Assembly: GCA_963803755.1 (NCBI GenBank)
Contig: CAWDNP010000002.1
Location: forward strand, 62,001-126,000
Direction of reading: 5' to 3'
Source of the DNA: CAVUPF01 sp963803755
Lineage (GTDB): Bacteria; Actinomycetota; Thermoleophilia; Solirubrobacterales; 70-9
DNA length: 64,000 bases
Below are positions 1 through 6,874 of the stretch, in pieces. Below the pieces are notes generated by a model, which did not search any database, was not told where the DNA came from, and saw only the letters and a list, made by a program, of their open reading frames with translations. Within the stretch, counting starts at the first letter, position 1; the number at the start of each line of letters is the position of its first letter. Both the position numbers and the translations under genes were made by a program.

Positions 1-593
1 ACGGGATGATCGAGGCCGACGCCGTCAAGATGTCGAAGTCGGAGGGCAACATATTTCAGCTCTCTGAGGCGCTCGACCGCTACGGGCGCGAGGCTGTCCT
101 CGATTACCTGGTCTCTGGCCACTACCGCCAGCCGCTCGTCTTTGGCGCCGAGCAGATGAAGCAGGCAGGGGCTCGCGTTAAGCGGCTGCGCAACTTCTTC
201 CGCGAGCATCCCTGCGGCGAGATGGCGCCTACCGGCGAGGACGAGTTAGTCACGGCGCGGCGCGAAGCCTTCCGTGTGGCACTCGCCGAGGACTTCAACA
301 CGCCGCGGGCGATGGCCGAGGCGTTCGAGCTGGTCACCGAGGCGAACCGGCGCGAACTGCCGGGCGCGCCGGAGGCGCTGCACGAGATGCTCGATCTGGT
401 CGGCCTCGGTTCGCTTGCAAGCGTCGTGGAGAAGGTCAGCGAGGAGGCAGAGTGCCTGCTCGCCGAGCGCGAGCAGGCCCGAGCGGCCAGAGAATTCGCC
501 CGCGCCGATGAGATCCGCGTCCGGCTGGCCGAGCTGGGCTGGGAGGTCCGCGACTCGGCGGACGGAGCTCGCCTGGTGAAGAAAAAGAGCTGA
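1..593 (+). CDS. cysS: Cysteinyl-tRNA synthetase, C-terminal part (5' end outside window)
   Basis: Attaches cysteine to tRNA-Cys in the cytosol. The reading frame is already open at base 1, so only about the last 195 residues are visible. The class I signature KMSKSEGN lies at the left edge, followed by the helical DALR-like anticodon-binding region with DFNTPRAMAEAFELV and the C-terminal ARxxKDFARADEIR-type segment typical of CysS. The TGA at 591-593 is 3 bases before the rlmB start, so the two are surely co-transcribed. The cysS-rlmB-sigH order is widely conserved in Gram-positive bacteria. Confidence 0.96.
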   Translation, partial: GMIEADAVKMSKSEGNIFQLSEALDRYGREAVLDYLVSGHYRQPLVFGAEQMKQAGARVKRLRNFFREHPCGEMAPTGEDELVTARREAFRVALAEDFNTPRAMAEAFELVTEANRRELPGAPEALHEMLDLVGLGSLASVVEKVSEEAECLLAEREQARAAREFARADEIRVRLAELGWEVRDSADGARLVKKKS

Positions 594-596
594 GAC

Positions 597-1250
597 ATGG
601 AGGGCGGCCGCCAGATGATCTACGGCCGCCGGCCGGTGGAGGAGGCGGAGCGGGGGAGACGTCAAGTTCATCGGGTCTGGCGAGCTCCGGAGACATCGCC
701 GGAGGTGCTGGAGCGCCTCTGCGGCTCCCCCGACCATCAGGGCGTAGTCGCCGAAGCGGACCCATACCAGTACGCCGACCCGAACGAGCTGCTGCGAAGT
801 CGGGACCCGCTGCTGATTGCCCTCGACCAGGTTCAGGATCCTCGTAACCTGGGCGCCGTCTGTCGCTCCGCCGAGTTCGCCGCCGCCGCCGTAGTAATCC
901 CCGATCGCCGCTCCGCAGAGGTGACCGCTGTCGCCTGCAAGGCCTCGGCCGGCGCTGTAGAGCACGTCCAGATCGCCAGAGTCCGCAACCTGGCGGACTG
1001 GCTGGGCAAGGCCAAGAAAGCAGGCTTCTGGATCTGGGGCGCCGACGCCAGCGCCGAGAAGGCGCCCTGGGACGTCGATCTCAGCGGCCCAACTGTGCTG
1101 GTCCTCGGTGGAGAGAGTAAGGGCATCCGCCCCCGAGTAGCAGCCGCCTGCGACGGTCGCGTAGCCCTTCCACGCAGAGGGTCAATCAGCTCCCTCAACG
1201 TCTCAGCCGCCGCTGCCGCCCTCCTCTTCGAGGCGCTCCGACAGCGCTAG
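597..1250 (+). CDS. rlmB: 23S rRNA (guanosine-2'-O-)-methyltransferase RlmB / TrmH family
   Basis: A SpoU (SPOUT) family 2'-O-methyltransferase of 217 aa, probably modifying a conserved 23S rRNA guanosine using S-adenosylmethionine. The N-terminus (IYGRRPVEEA) is the usual substrate-binding start. The SPOUT motifs are present: DQVQDPRNLGAVCRSAEF near residues 76-95, a VLGGESKGIRP motif near 165-175, and the C-terminal ISSLNVSAAAAALLFE. These form the knotted SAM site. It is slightly shorter than the usual 240-250 aa because the N-terminal domain is short. ATG 597 follows the cysS stop by 3 bases. Confidence 0.94.
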   Translation: MEGGRQMIYGRRPVEEAERGRRQVHRVWRAPETSPEVLERLCGSPDHQGVVAEADPYQYADPNELLRSRDPLLIALDQVQDPRNLGAVCRSAEFAAAAVVIPDRRSAEVTAVACKASAGAVEHVQIARVRNLADWLGKAKKAGFWIWGADASAEKAPWDVDLSGPTVLVLGGESKGIRPRVAAACDGRVALPRRGSISSLNVSAAAAALLFEALRQR

Positions 1251-1287
1251 CAATTGCAACGGCGGTTGCACGAACCTCAGTTCGGGG

Positions 1288-1315
1288 TTGACAGAACTCC
1301 GCTCGGCCGTAAACT
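1288..1315 (+). promoter_or_regulatory. Vegetative-type promoter for sigH
   Basis: A perfect -35 TTGACA at 1288-1293, a 16-bp spacer, and a -10 TAAACT at 1310-1315. It lies about 108 bp upstream of the sigH start, leaving a roughly 100-nt leader. This is one of the clearest housekeeping promoter matches in the window. Confidence 0.6.
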
Positions 1316-1422
1316 AATGCGCCAATAAGGGTGAACCTCAGCTTGAGTCTGAGATACCCCAGTCCATAGGGCGCCTTAGGGGAGGTAAACGGCGCCACGA
1401 CCCTTCACAAGGAGAAGGATCT

Positions 1423-2133
1423 GTGGCTCTATCTACGCCTACGCAGGAAATGCGACTCCCTTCGGGACGCCGCTCCGGCGCCGTCCGCCCTCAGCAGACT
1501 AACTCTCAACCTGAGCTTGATGATCACTATCTGGTCGCCCTTGCCAAGGAAGGCAAGACCGATGCCTATGACGCGATCGTCCGCCGCTACCGTGGCTTCG
1601 TCCGACTCAAGGCCTCCTCCTACTTCCTACTCGGCGGCGAGTCCGACGACCTGATCCAGGAGGGCCTGCTCGGCCTCTACAAGGCGATCCGTGACTACCG
1701 GACCGACCGCGAGTCGAGCTTCCGCAACTTCGCGGAGCTATGCATCACCCGCCAGATCATCACCGCGGTGAAGACGGCGACGCGCAACAAGCACACGCCC
1801 CTCAACCAGTACGTCTCGTTCAGCCAGACGCCGGCCGCGGCGGGCGACTCGGACACGACACTGGACGAGATCCTGCCGGGGCCGACCGTCTTTGACCCGG
1901 TTAATCAGGTGATCGCCGCCGAAGAGCTGGAGAGCCTCGTCTCCTGCCTATCGGGCGTCTCGGGCGTCCTCTCTGACTTGGAGAGCCGCGTCCTCTCCCT
2001 CTACCTCGACGGCCACTCCTACGAGATCGTCGCCGAGCACCTCGAGTGCGACACCAAGACGGTGGACAACGCGCTGCAGCGCGTCAAGCGCAAGGTCGGC
2101 GTCCACCTCGCCTCCCGTGAGGTGCCTCTATAA
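1423..2133 (+). CDS. sigH: RNA polymerase sigma factor SigH (Spo0H-like, sigma-70 family)
   Basis: An alternative sigma factor of 236 aa that directs RNA polymerase to its own promoter class. Region 2 is visible at residues 45-125: YRGFVRLKASSYF, then DDLIQEGLLGLYKAIRDY, then FRNFAELCITRQII. Region 4 is at about 180-230, with LSDLESRVLSLYLDGHSYEIVAEHL followed by the recognition helix KTVDNALQRVKRK. The first 35 residues are a basic, proline-rich tail. The GTG start at 1423 has an AAGGAG-like site about 10 bases upstream. Position after cysS-rlmB is the conserved SigH location in Gram-positives. A short CCTCT/AGAGG hairpin at 2125-2138 overlaps the stop. Confidence 0.9.
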   Translation: MALSTPTQEMRLPSGRRSGAVRPQQTNSQPELDDHYLVALAKEGKTDAYDAIVRRYRGFVRLKASSYFLLGGESDDLIQEGLLGLYKAIRDYRTDRESSFRNFAELCITRQIITAVKTATRNKHTPLNQYVSFSQTPAAAGDSDTTLDEILPGPTVFDPVNQVIAAEELESLVSCLSGVSGVLSDLESRVLSLYLDGHSYEIVAEHLECDTKTVDNALQRVKRKVGVHLASREVPL

Positions 2134-2149
2134 AGAGGGGGCGCGGAGC

Positions 2150-2470
2150 TCAGGCGGCGCCCGCCGCGGCGAGCACGTAGTCGAGCAACTCGCGACCGTG
2201 CTCGGAGGCGACCGCGACGTCCTCAGCGGTGACCCGGACGCGGTGCAGCGACTGCATGCGGAGCACGTCGCCGTCGGTGCGGCTGTTAGGGAAGACCCCG
2301 GCGTAGGAGACGCCCAGCCGCTCCAGGTGCTCGGCGACCAGCGCCGTAGCGGGCGTTGCCAGCGGCAAGTCGACGTAGACGGCGTCGAGTCCCACGCGGC
2401 GGAACAGGTGGTGGCGCTCGGCGGCGATCGCCTCCTCCAGGAATTGGTGTGGGCATGTTGCTGCTGGCAC
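2150..2470 (-). pseudogene. 5'-truncated C-terminal remnant, possibly of an ATP-binding/GNAT-type regulatory protein
   Basis: About 100 residues remain, with strong coding character on the minus strand: VDLPLATPATALVAEHLERLGV, then AGVFPN, DGDVLRMQSLHRV and HGRELLDYV near the end. From memory, this order of motifs resembles the C-terminal domain found in some fused anti-sigma/ATP-binding and acetyltransferase-like proteins; the match is not certain. No matching upstream coding sequence exists beyond about 2470: the next bases are covered by an unrelated plus-strand ORF and show no minus-strand coding pattern. I therefore read it as a gene cut by the insertion of the 2455-4340 patch. It is convergent with sigH. 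Confidence 0.5.
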
Positions 2471-2829
2471 TGTTGCCGCCCGCAGGCCATGCCCAGGTGG
2501 AGCGGGTTATGCGGGGCAGTGGCCGGTTCCTGTCGGGAGCGGGGGAATTGACGGCGGGCGCCGGGATCGGGTTGGTCGGCGAGCGAGCGCGCCTTGAGGG
2601 CCATTTGAGAGAGGCAATGGTGGAGCCCGAAACGACGCCAACGCTTGAACAACGACTGGGGCACGAGCTTGCGGTTCAGGGACCACTTGACGCTGCGCAA
2701 CTGGCTGCGGTCCTGGGTACCGATGGGGAGAATGTCGAAGCGTTTCTCACCTCGCGGCGCTGCTTTTTTAAAGACCAGGACGGCTGGTGGCTCGGCCAGC
2801 GAGTCCGTGCTCTCGCGGTCACCATCTGA
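2455..2829 (+). CDS. Hypothetical protein with a C-terminal winged-helix-like segment
   Basis: A 124-aa ORF that I do not recognise. The last 60 residues look real: LEQRLGHELAVQGPLDAAQL, then AAVLGTDGENVEAFLTSR and a DQDGWWL end, which has the spacing of a small helix-turn-helix or winged-helix fold ending in a beta hairpin. The N-terminal half is less convincing. Third-position GC is clearly lower than in neighbouring genes, suggesting foreign origin. Start is ATG 2455 or GTG 2449, the latter with AGGA about 6 bases upstream. It overlaps the end of the minus-strand remnant, so it sits on the incoming side of a junction. Confidence 0.35.
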   Translation: MLLLALLPPAGHAQVERVMRGSGRFLSGAGELTAGAGIGLVGERARLEGHLREAMVEPETTPTLEQRLGHELAVQGPLDAAQLAAVLGTDGENVEAFLTSRRCFFKDQDGWWLGQRVRALAVTI

Positions 2830-2926
2830 CTTCCAGCGGCGGGAATGTCCGGGCGGTTTCTGATGAGTCCTGCTCCGAAACGGAAACGCGTGTCCTGAGG
2901 GACCGCTTGTCCCTGAGAGGGCCTTT

Positions 2927-2950
2927 GTATCGAGTATTGATACCTGATAC
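2927..2950 (+). promoter_or_regulatory. Possible operator: GTATC/GATAC repeats
   Basis: GTATC at 2927-2931 and GATAC at 2939-2943 form an inverted repeat with a 7-bp spacer, and a second GATAC follows at 2946-2950. The AT-rich cluster ends 9 bases before the ATG of the helix-turn-helix gene at 2960. The position fits autoregulation by that protein, as expected for a toxin-antitoxin-like operon. This is inferred from pattern and position only. Confidence 0.35.
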
Positions 2951-2959
2951 ATTACGCCA

Positions 2960-3479
2960 ATGGTAAAGGCGCCGGACATCTACGTCCTCAGCGGTCTGCT
3001 CGCTCACGGGGAAAATTGGACCTACAGGTCGCTTGCAGATCGTTCTCCATGTTCCGCACCCAGTGGTTCAGCGGGCGTTGTCACGAGCCCAGGCCGCGGA
3101 TCTGTATGCGGCGGAGCGGCGGGAGGTTCACCTTCCTCACTTCGAGGAGCTTGCCGTCCACGCTCTGCGTTTTGTCGCTCCAGCTTCGCTAGGTGCCCTG
3201 GTGCCGGGGATGCCTGCGGCGTGGGCGGCAGAGCCTATGGCCAGCGTGATCCACTCCTCCGGCGAGGAGCCGCCCCCGGTGTGGCCCTATGCCCTGGGTC
3301 GAGTGCGGGGGCAGGCGATCGAGCCGCTGCATCCCGCCGCGCCGGAGGCGGTCGAGGACTGGCCGCAGCTTGGTGAGATCCTGGCGCTCCTCGACAGCCT
3401 CCGAGCCGGCGATCCACGCGTTCGCAAGATGGCCGAGGATATTCTCGCGAAGACGCTTCGTGAGCGACCACGAACGTGA
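2960..3479 (+). pseudogene. Helix-turn-helix regulator / putative antitoxin, frameshifted near codon 28
   Basis: Translation from ATG 2960 begins DIYVLSGLLAHGENWTYRSL followed by ADR, a typical start of a winged-helix domain. Removing one T near 3044 joins this to LHVPHPVVQRAL, which supplies the rest of the helix-turn-helix. The frame then runs cleanly to TGA 3477-3479, giving about 172 aa. Later segments include VAPASLGALVPGMPAAWAAE and a C-terminal LRAGDPRVRKMAEDIL. The stop is 4 bases before the nucleotidyltransferase start, so the two form an operon. It could be a dead gene or a single sequencing indel; the rest of the frame is undamaged, which favours an indel or a recent mutation. Confidence 0.6.
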
Positions 3480-3483
3480 GCCG

Positions 3484-4173
3484 ATGAGCGCGCTCCAGCT
3501 CGAAGCCGCGGCGGCGGTCCTCGGCCCAATCCTCGATGAGGTCGTCTTCGTCGGCGGCGCAACGATCCAGCTCTGGCTCACCGAGCCCGGCGCACCTCCG
3601 GCCCGCGCCACCGACGATGTCGATGTCGTCTGCGAGGTGGCGACCCGCGCCGAGTACTACCGGCTTGGATCCCGGCTGCACGAGCGAGGGCTACAGGAGG
3701 CGAGCGACGAGCCGGTCATATGCCGCTGGAGGAGCTCCGACCCCCAACTCGTCCTGGACGTCATGCCGACTGATCCGGACATCCTCGGCTTCTCCAACCC
3801 GTGGTACGAGGAGGCGATCTCGACCGCGACTGTCATCGCTCTCGACTCGGGCGCCGAGATACGCGTCGCGACTCCGGCGCCGCTCGTGGCGACCAAGCTC
3901 TGCGCCTGGAAGGGGCGAGGCAAGGGCGATCTCCTGCGCAGCCTCGACGTCCACGACGTTCTGACGCTCATCGACGGGCGTCCCGAGCTGATCGCGGAAG
4001 TCCAGGCCGCGCAGCCGCATCTCCGTTCATACATCCATGACGAGCTCAGTGAGCTGCGCGTGGAGCATTACTTCGACTACGCCATCGACAGCGCGACCGC
4101 GGGCTACGGCCCGCTTGGAGCCGAGCGTGCCAGCCTCCTCCGAGACCGCCTCGACGATCTCCTCTCTTCCTGA
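3484..4173 (+). CDS. Nucleotidyltransferase, AbiEii/AbiGii toxin-like
   Basis: A 229-aa protein of the minimal nucleotidyltransferase superfamily. The fold signature VFVGGATIQLWL (residues 20-31) is followed by the metal-binding ATDDVDVVCE (about 41-50), giving the GG...DxD pattern. Further on come TPAPLVATKLCAWKGRGKGD and SLDVHDVLTLI, corresponding to the conserved Lys and D..HD motifs of the AbiEii group. Such enzymes act as toxins that transfer nucleotides to tRNA acceptor ends in type IV-like toxin-antitoxin and phage-defence systems. ATG 3484 fits the family start; the longer upstream frame belongs to the partner gene. The paired upstream HTH gene supports a TA-like cassette. Confidence 0.75.
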   Translation: MSALQLEAAAAVLGPILDEVVFVGGATIQLWLTEPGAPPARATDDVDVVCEVATRAEYYRLGSRLHERGLQEASDEPVICRWRSSDPQLVLDVMPTDPDILGFSNPWYEEAISTATVIALDSGAEIRVATPAPLVATKLCAWKGRGKGDLLRSLDVHDVLTLIDGRPELIAEVQAAQPHLRSYIHDELSELRVEHYFDYAIDSATAGYGPLGAERASLLRDRLDDLLSS

Positions 4174-4292
4174 CCAGCGCTTGGGCAACAAATGGGCACA
4201 TGTCCGACAGATCTCTGCCGATCTCAGGCGAACTCGACCACATGAAAACCGCTCTAGAATGGGCTGTACGGATTGCGTACGCACGCCGGGAG

Positions 4293-4339
4293 TCGACTCA
4301 TAACCCGAAGGTCGCGGGTTCGAATCGCGCCCTCGCCGT
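4293..4339 (+). other. Degenerate 3' fragment of a tRNA-fMet gene (att-like scar)
   Basis: The anticodon loop CTCATAA (4297-4303; anticodon CAT), the CCCGA strand of an anticodon stem, variable bases AGGTCG and the T-arm GGGTTCGAATC are present in tRNA order. The 5' half (acceptor, D arm, first anticodon strand) is missing, and the T stem carries a G-G mismatch. The three C's after the loop match the GGG/CCC anticodon stem of initiator tRNA. Minus-strand translation gives the well-known spurious peptide RDSNPRPSGYES often annotated over tRNA ends. Integrases commonly use this part of tRNA genes, so this probably marks the right edge of an inserted element. Confidence 0.6.
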
Positions 4340-4464
4340 ACGGTGTGCGTTTGGGCGACGGCCCCGCATCTCGTCGCCCAAACCCCCCCGAAAGTACCCA
4401 AAACCACCCGTAATCCAGCCTTTGGGGGGCCTTATAGAATCCCGAGCCAGGTAGCCCCGAATCC

Positions 4465-4537
4465 GCCCGCCTAGCTCAATTGGTAGAGCACTTCCCTTGT
4501 AAGGAAGAGCGTCTCGGTTCAAGTCCGAGGGCGGGCT
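4465..4537 (+). tRNA. tRNA-Thr (anticodon TGT)
   Basis: The full cloverleaf can be drawn: acceptor GCCCGCC/GGCGGGC, D arm with AGCTCAATTGGTAGAGC, anticodon stem CTTCC/GGAAG with loop CTTGTAA, and T arm CTCGG-TTCAAGT-CCGAG. CCA is not encoded. It ends 6 bases before the stop of the convergent membrane-protein gene. A TATAGAAT sequence at 4433-4440 could be its -10 element. Confidence 0.97.
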
Positions 4538-4543
4538 TAGGAG

Positions 4544-5935
4544 CTAGGAGCTTCCGTTGCCGCTAAGCACGCGCGCCTTCTCGGCGGCGAACTCATCGTC
4601 GGTGAGGATGCCCTTCTCGTGCAGGTCGCCGAGGCGCTCGAGCCGAGCGAGGCGGGCATCGTCTTCGCTCGGCGGCAGCACGGTGGTTGGCGCCTCGGGG
4701 CCAGCCGCCTCGCCGCTCGGCCTCCTCATCTCCGGCAGTCGCAGTTTCGAGGCGCGCTCGCCGAGGTTGGCGCCTTTCACTGCGTCGACCACGCGGTCTT
4801 TGGTGTGGCCGAACATCGTGTGGAACTTGGCGTCGGGGAACTCCGTCGCCGTCTGCCTGCCCAGCTCGCGGATCCCGAACGCGGCCATCGCGGCGACGAC
4901 CAGGGTGGTGAGGAAGGAGCGCAGGCCCTGGGTCGGGGCCGAGAGGAAGTAGATGCCGACGACAATCGCCAGGCCCGTGTAGACGAAAGGCCGGTATTCT
5001 CTCAGGGCCGGCGCGATCGCCTTGCGACTGGCCCGGGCCGAGCCGGTCGGAGAGCCTAGCCAGCCGGCGATCGCGAAAAGCACACCGACCACGATTACCG
5101 TCGTCGCGATGCTGGTCATCAGCGAGGTGGCGATCGTCCAGGTCGCTTCTGCCGCCGGCTTGACGCTCTCGTTAGTCACAAGCTGGCCGACCACGATCCC
5201 CCCGGCGACGTGGCGGGCGACGATCACCGCGAAGCCGGCCGCGATCAAGCCGATCCCGGAGAAGAGGATCGTCACCCAGCGCCCCTCGCGCGCCAGGTAG
5301 ATCGCCGCGGCGAAGGCGGCGAAGGTGAGCAGCGAGAGCAGCAGAGCCAGCCCCTTAACGGCTACGGTGATGTTCTGCGCGGTCTTCAGTTGATCGGAGT
5401 GGAGGATCTCGATCTGGCCGGCATTGGGCGGCAGCTTTGCCGCCAGGTCGGCGCCGATTCCGACCTGTTTGGCGAGATTGGTGACAAGGCTGCCGAGGTT
5501 CAGCGTCACGGTCCCGTTTTCGGTCGAGAGGGTGCCGCTCTTTTCTTCCAGGACGGCGACCAGCTGTTCGTGGGCGGTTCGGTTGGCGCTCTGCCAGAGG
5601 CTCTGCGCGATCGAGGTCTTCAGGATCTCTTCGGCACCGTTGCCGGCCACCTGTCGCAATCCGCCCGCGGCCGGCCCGGCGAGTCGCTTCGTTTCGCCGG
5701 GGAGGATGCTTTTCAGTTCCTTCTCGACGTTGACGTTTTCGTAGAGCTGGTCGACCAGGTAGTTGGCGACCGCGCTGCGGATCTTTGAGTTCTGCAGGAG
5801 CTGGCCGCTGGTTTCGACCCAGTCGCTGGTGTTGAGCGCCTGGCGTTCGACCCAGATCGAGAAGACGCTGAGAAAGGCGAGGACTGAACCGAGGGCGACC
5901 AGCGCTTTCACCGTGCGTCGTCGTCCTCGACCCAT
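4544..5935 (-). CDS. Multi-pass membrane protein with C-terminal SHOCT domain
   Basis: A protein of 463 aa. One N-terminal membrane helix (about residues 10-30, VALGSVLAFLSVFSIWVER) is followed by a roughly 160-residue extracytoplasmic region. Then come about five hydrophobic segments: ALLLSLLTFAAFAAAIYLA, a VTILFSGIGLIAAGFAVIVA helix, TSIATTVIVVGVLFAIAG, VYTGLAIVVGIYFLSAP and FLTTLVVAAMAAFG. The end (LERLGDLHEKGILTDDEF) is a SHOCT module, a short oligomerisation helix pair. Start was set at ATG 5935 (MGRGRRRTV). The frame is open far upstream, but only as a shadow of the divergent gene. It is only 24 bp from the divergent dioxygenase start. Function unknown. Confidence 0.75.
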   Translation of the reverse strand: MGRGRRRTVKALVALGSVLAFLSVFSIWVERQALNTSDWVETSGQLLQNSKIRSAVANYLVDQLYENVNVEKELKSILPGETKRLAGPAAGGLRQVAGNGAEEILKTSIAQSLWQSANRTAHEQLVAVLEEKSGTLSTENGTVTLNLGSLVTNLAKQVGIGADLAAKLPPNAGQIEILHSDQLKTAQNITVAVKGLALLLSLLTFAAFAAAIYLAREGRWVTILFSGIGLIAAGFAVIVARHVAGGIVVGQLVTNESVKPAAEATWTIATSLMTSIATTVIVVGVLFAIAGWLGSPTGSARASRKAIAPALREYRPFVYTGLAIVVGIYFLSAPTQGLRSFLTTLVVAAMAAFGIRELGRQTATEFPDAKFHTMFGHTKDRVVDAVKGANLGERASKLRLPEMRRPSGEAAGPEAPTTVLPPSEDDARLARLERLGDLHEKGILTDDEFAAEKARVLSGNGSS

Positions 5936-5946
5936 ACGGAGGATGC

Positions 5947-5952
5947 TATACG
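5947..5952 (+). promoter_or_regulatory. Probable -10 element of a leaderless promoter
   Basis: TATACG lies 7 bases upstream of the GTG at 5960, the spacing seen in leaderless actinobacterial transcripts. No ribosome-binding site is present between it and the start codon. The 24-bp gap to the divergent gene leaves no room for a conventional leader on either side. Confidence 0.4.
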
Positions 5953-5959
5953 TGACTCG

Positions 5960-6874
5960 GTGAAGCTCGAGGGAATTCACCACATAACCGCGATCACCGA
6001 GGACGCGCAGCGAAACGTCGACTTCTACGCGGGCGTGCTCGGCCTGCGCCTGGTCAAGAAGACCGTCAACCAGGACAACCCGACCGTCTATCACCTCTTC
6101 TTCGCCGACGAGAGGGGCAGCGCCGGCTCCGACCTCACCTTCTTCGAGTACCCGGGCGTGCCGCGAGGGCGGCCCGGCGCCGGGATGGTCCACCGGATCA
6201 TCTGGCGGGTCGCCTCGGAGGATTCGCTCGCCTTCTGGGCGGAGCGGTTGGGGGCGAACGGCGTCTCCTCGGAGCTGCTCGACGGCGCGCTGTGCTTCTC
6301 TGATCCCGAGGGGCTCGACCACGAGCTGGCCGTGGTCGACGTCGCCGACGAGCCACTGATCGCCGATCATCCCGAGATTCCCGTCGAGCTGGCGTTTCGG
6401 GGCTTCCATGCGGTTCGCGCCTACAGCGCCGCGCCAGCCGCCAGCCGCGGCCTGCTCGAGGCGCTTGAGTTCGAAACGCGCGGCGCGGGCTGGGAGGCGC
6501 GCGGCGAGCGGCGCGGCGGCCTCTACATATATGACGAGCCGCCTGAGCGCGGGCTGCAGGGAGCGGGCAGCGTCCACCACGTCGCCTGGGCCTCCAACAT
6601 GGACGAGCACGCCGAGTGGCGGGAGAAGGCGATTGCCGCCGGCGCCGATCCGACCCCGGTGATCGACCGCTTCTACTTCCGATCCATCTACTTCCGCGAG
6701 CCGAGCGGAGTGCTCTTTGAGATCGCCACGCTCGGTCCAGGCTTCACCGTCGATGAGCCCCTGGAGCACCTCGGCGAGAAGCTCTCTCTGCCGCCCGACT
6801 ATGAGCACCTGCGAGCCGAGGTGGAGCCCAATCTGCGGCCGGTGATCAATCCGCGGGTCATCGCAGCCGAGTGA
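5960..6874 (+). CDS. VOC-family ring-cleaving dioxygenase (hydroquinone-type, PcpA/LinE/MhqO-like)
   Basis: A protein of 304 aa with two vicinal-oxygen-chelate repeats. The first begins LEGIHHITAITEDAQRNVDF (metal-ligand His in HHIT) and contains YHLFFADERGSAGSDLTFFEYPG. The second contains GSVHHVAWASNMDEHAEW and ends with the ligand-bearing FREPSGVLFEIATLGPGF. Family members use Fe(II) to cleave (chloro)hydroquinones or catechol-like rings. The gene overlaps the next one (a maleylacetate reductase-like enzyme) by 4 bp, which fits a pathway taking hydroquinone to maleylacetate and on to 3-oxoadipate. The substrate is inferred from context. GTG start at 5960. Confidence 0.8.
   Translation: MKLEGIHHITAITEDAQRNVDFYAGVLGLRLVKKTVNQDNPTVYHLFFADERGSAGSDLTFFEYPGVPRGRPGAGMVHRIIWRVASEDSLAFWAERLGANGVSSELLDGALCFSDPEGLDHELAVVDVADEPLIADHPEIPVELAFRGFHAVRAYSAAPAASRGLLEALEFETRGAGWEARGERRGGLYIYDEPPERGLQGAGSVHHVAWASNMDEHAEWREKAIAAGADPTPVIDRFYFRSIYFREPSGVLFEIATLGPGFTVDEPLEHLGEKLSLPPDYEHLRAEVEPNLRPVINPRVIAAE

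Noticed and set aside
3235..3681. Minus-strand ORF opposite the HTH/nucleotidyltransferase junction
   Set aside because: No protein-like pattern; the plus strand carries recognisable helix-turn-helix and nucleotidyltransferase motifs.
4027..4407. Minus-strand ORF containing RDSNPRPSGYES
   Set aside because: A well-known artefact: it is the antisense translation of a tRNA 3' region, not a protein gene.
5936..6808. Long N-terminal extension of the SHOCT membrane protein frame
   Set aside because: It lies wholly antisense to the VOC dioxygenase and has no protein-like composition; the ATG at 5935 starts a proper membrane anchor.
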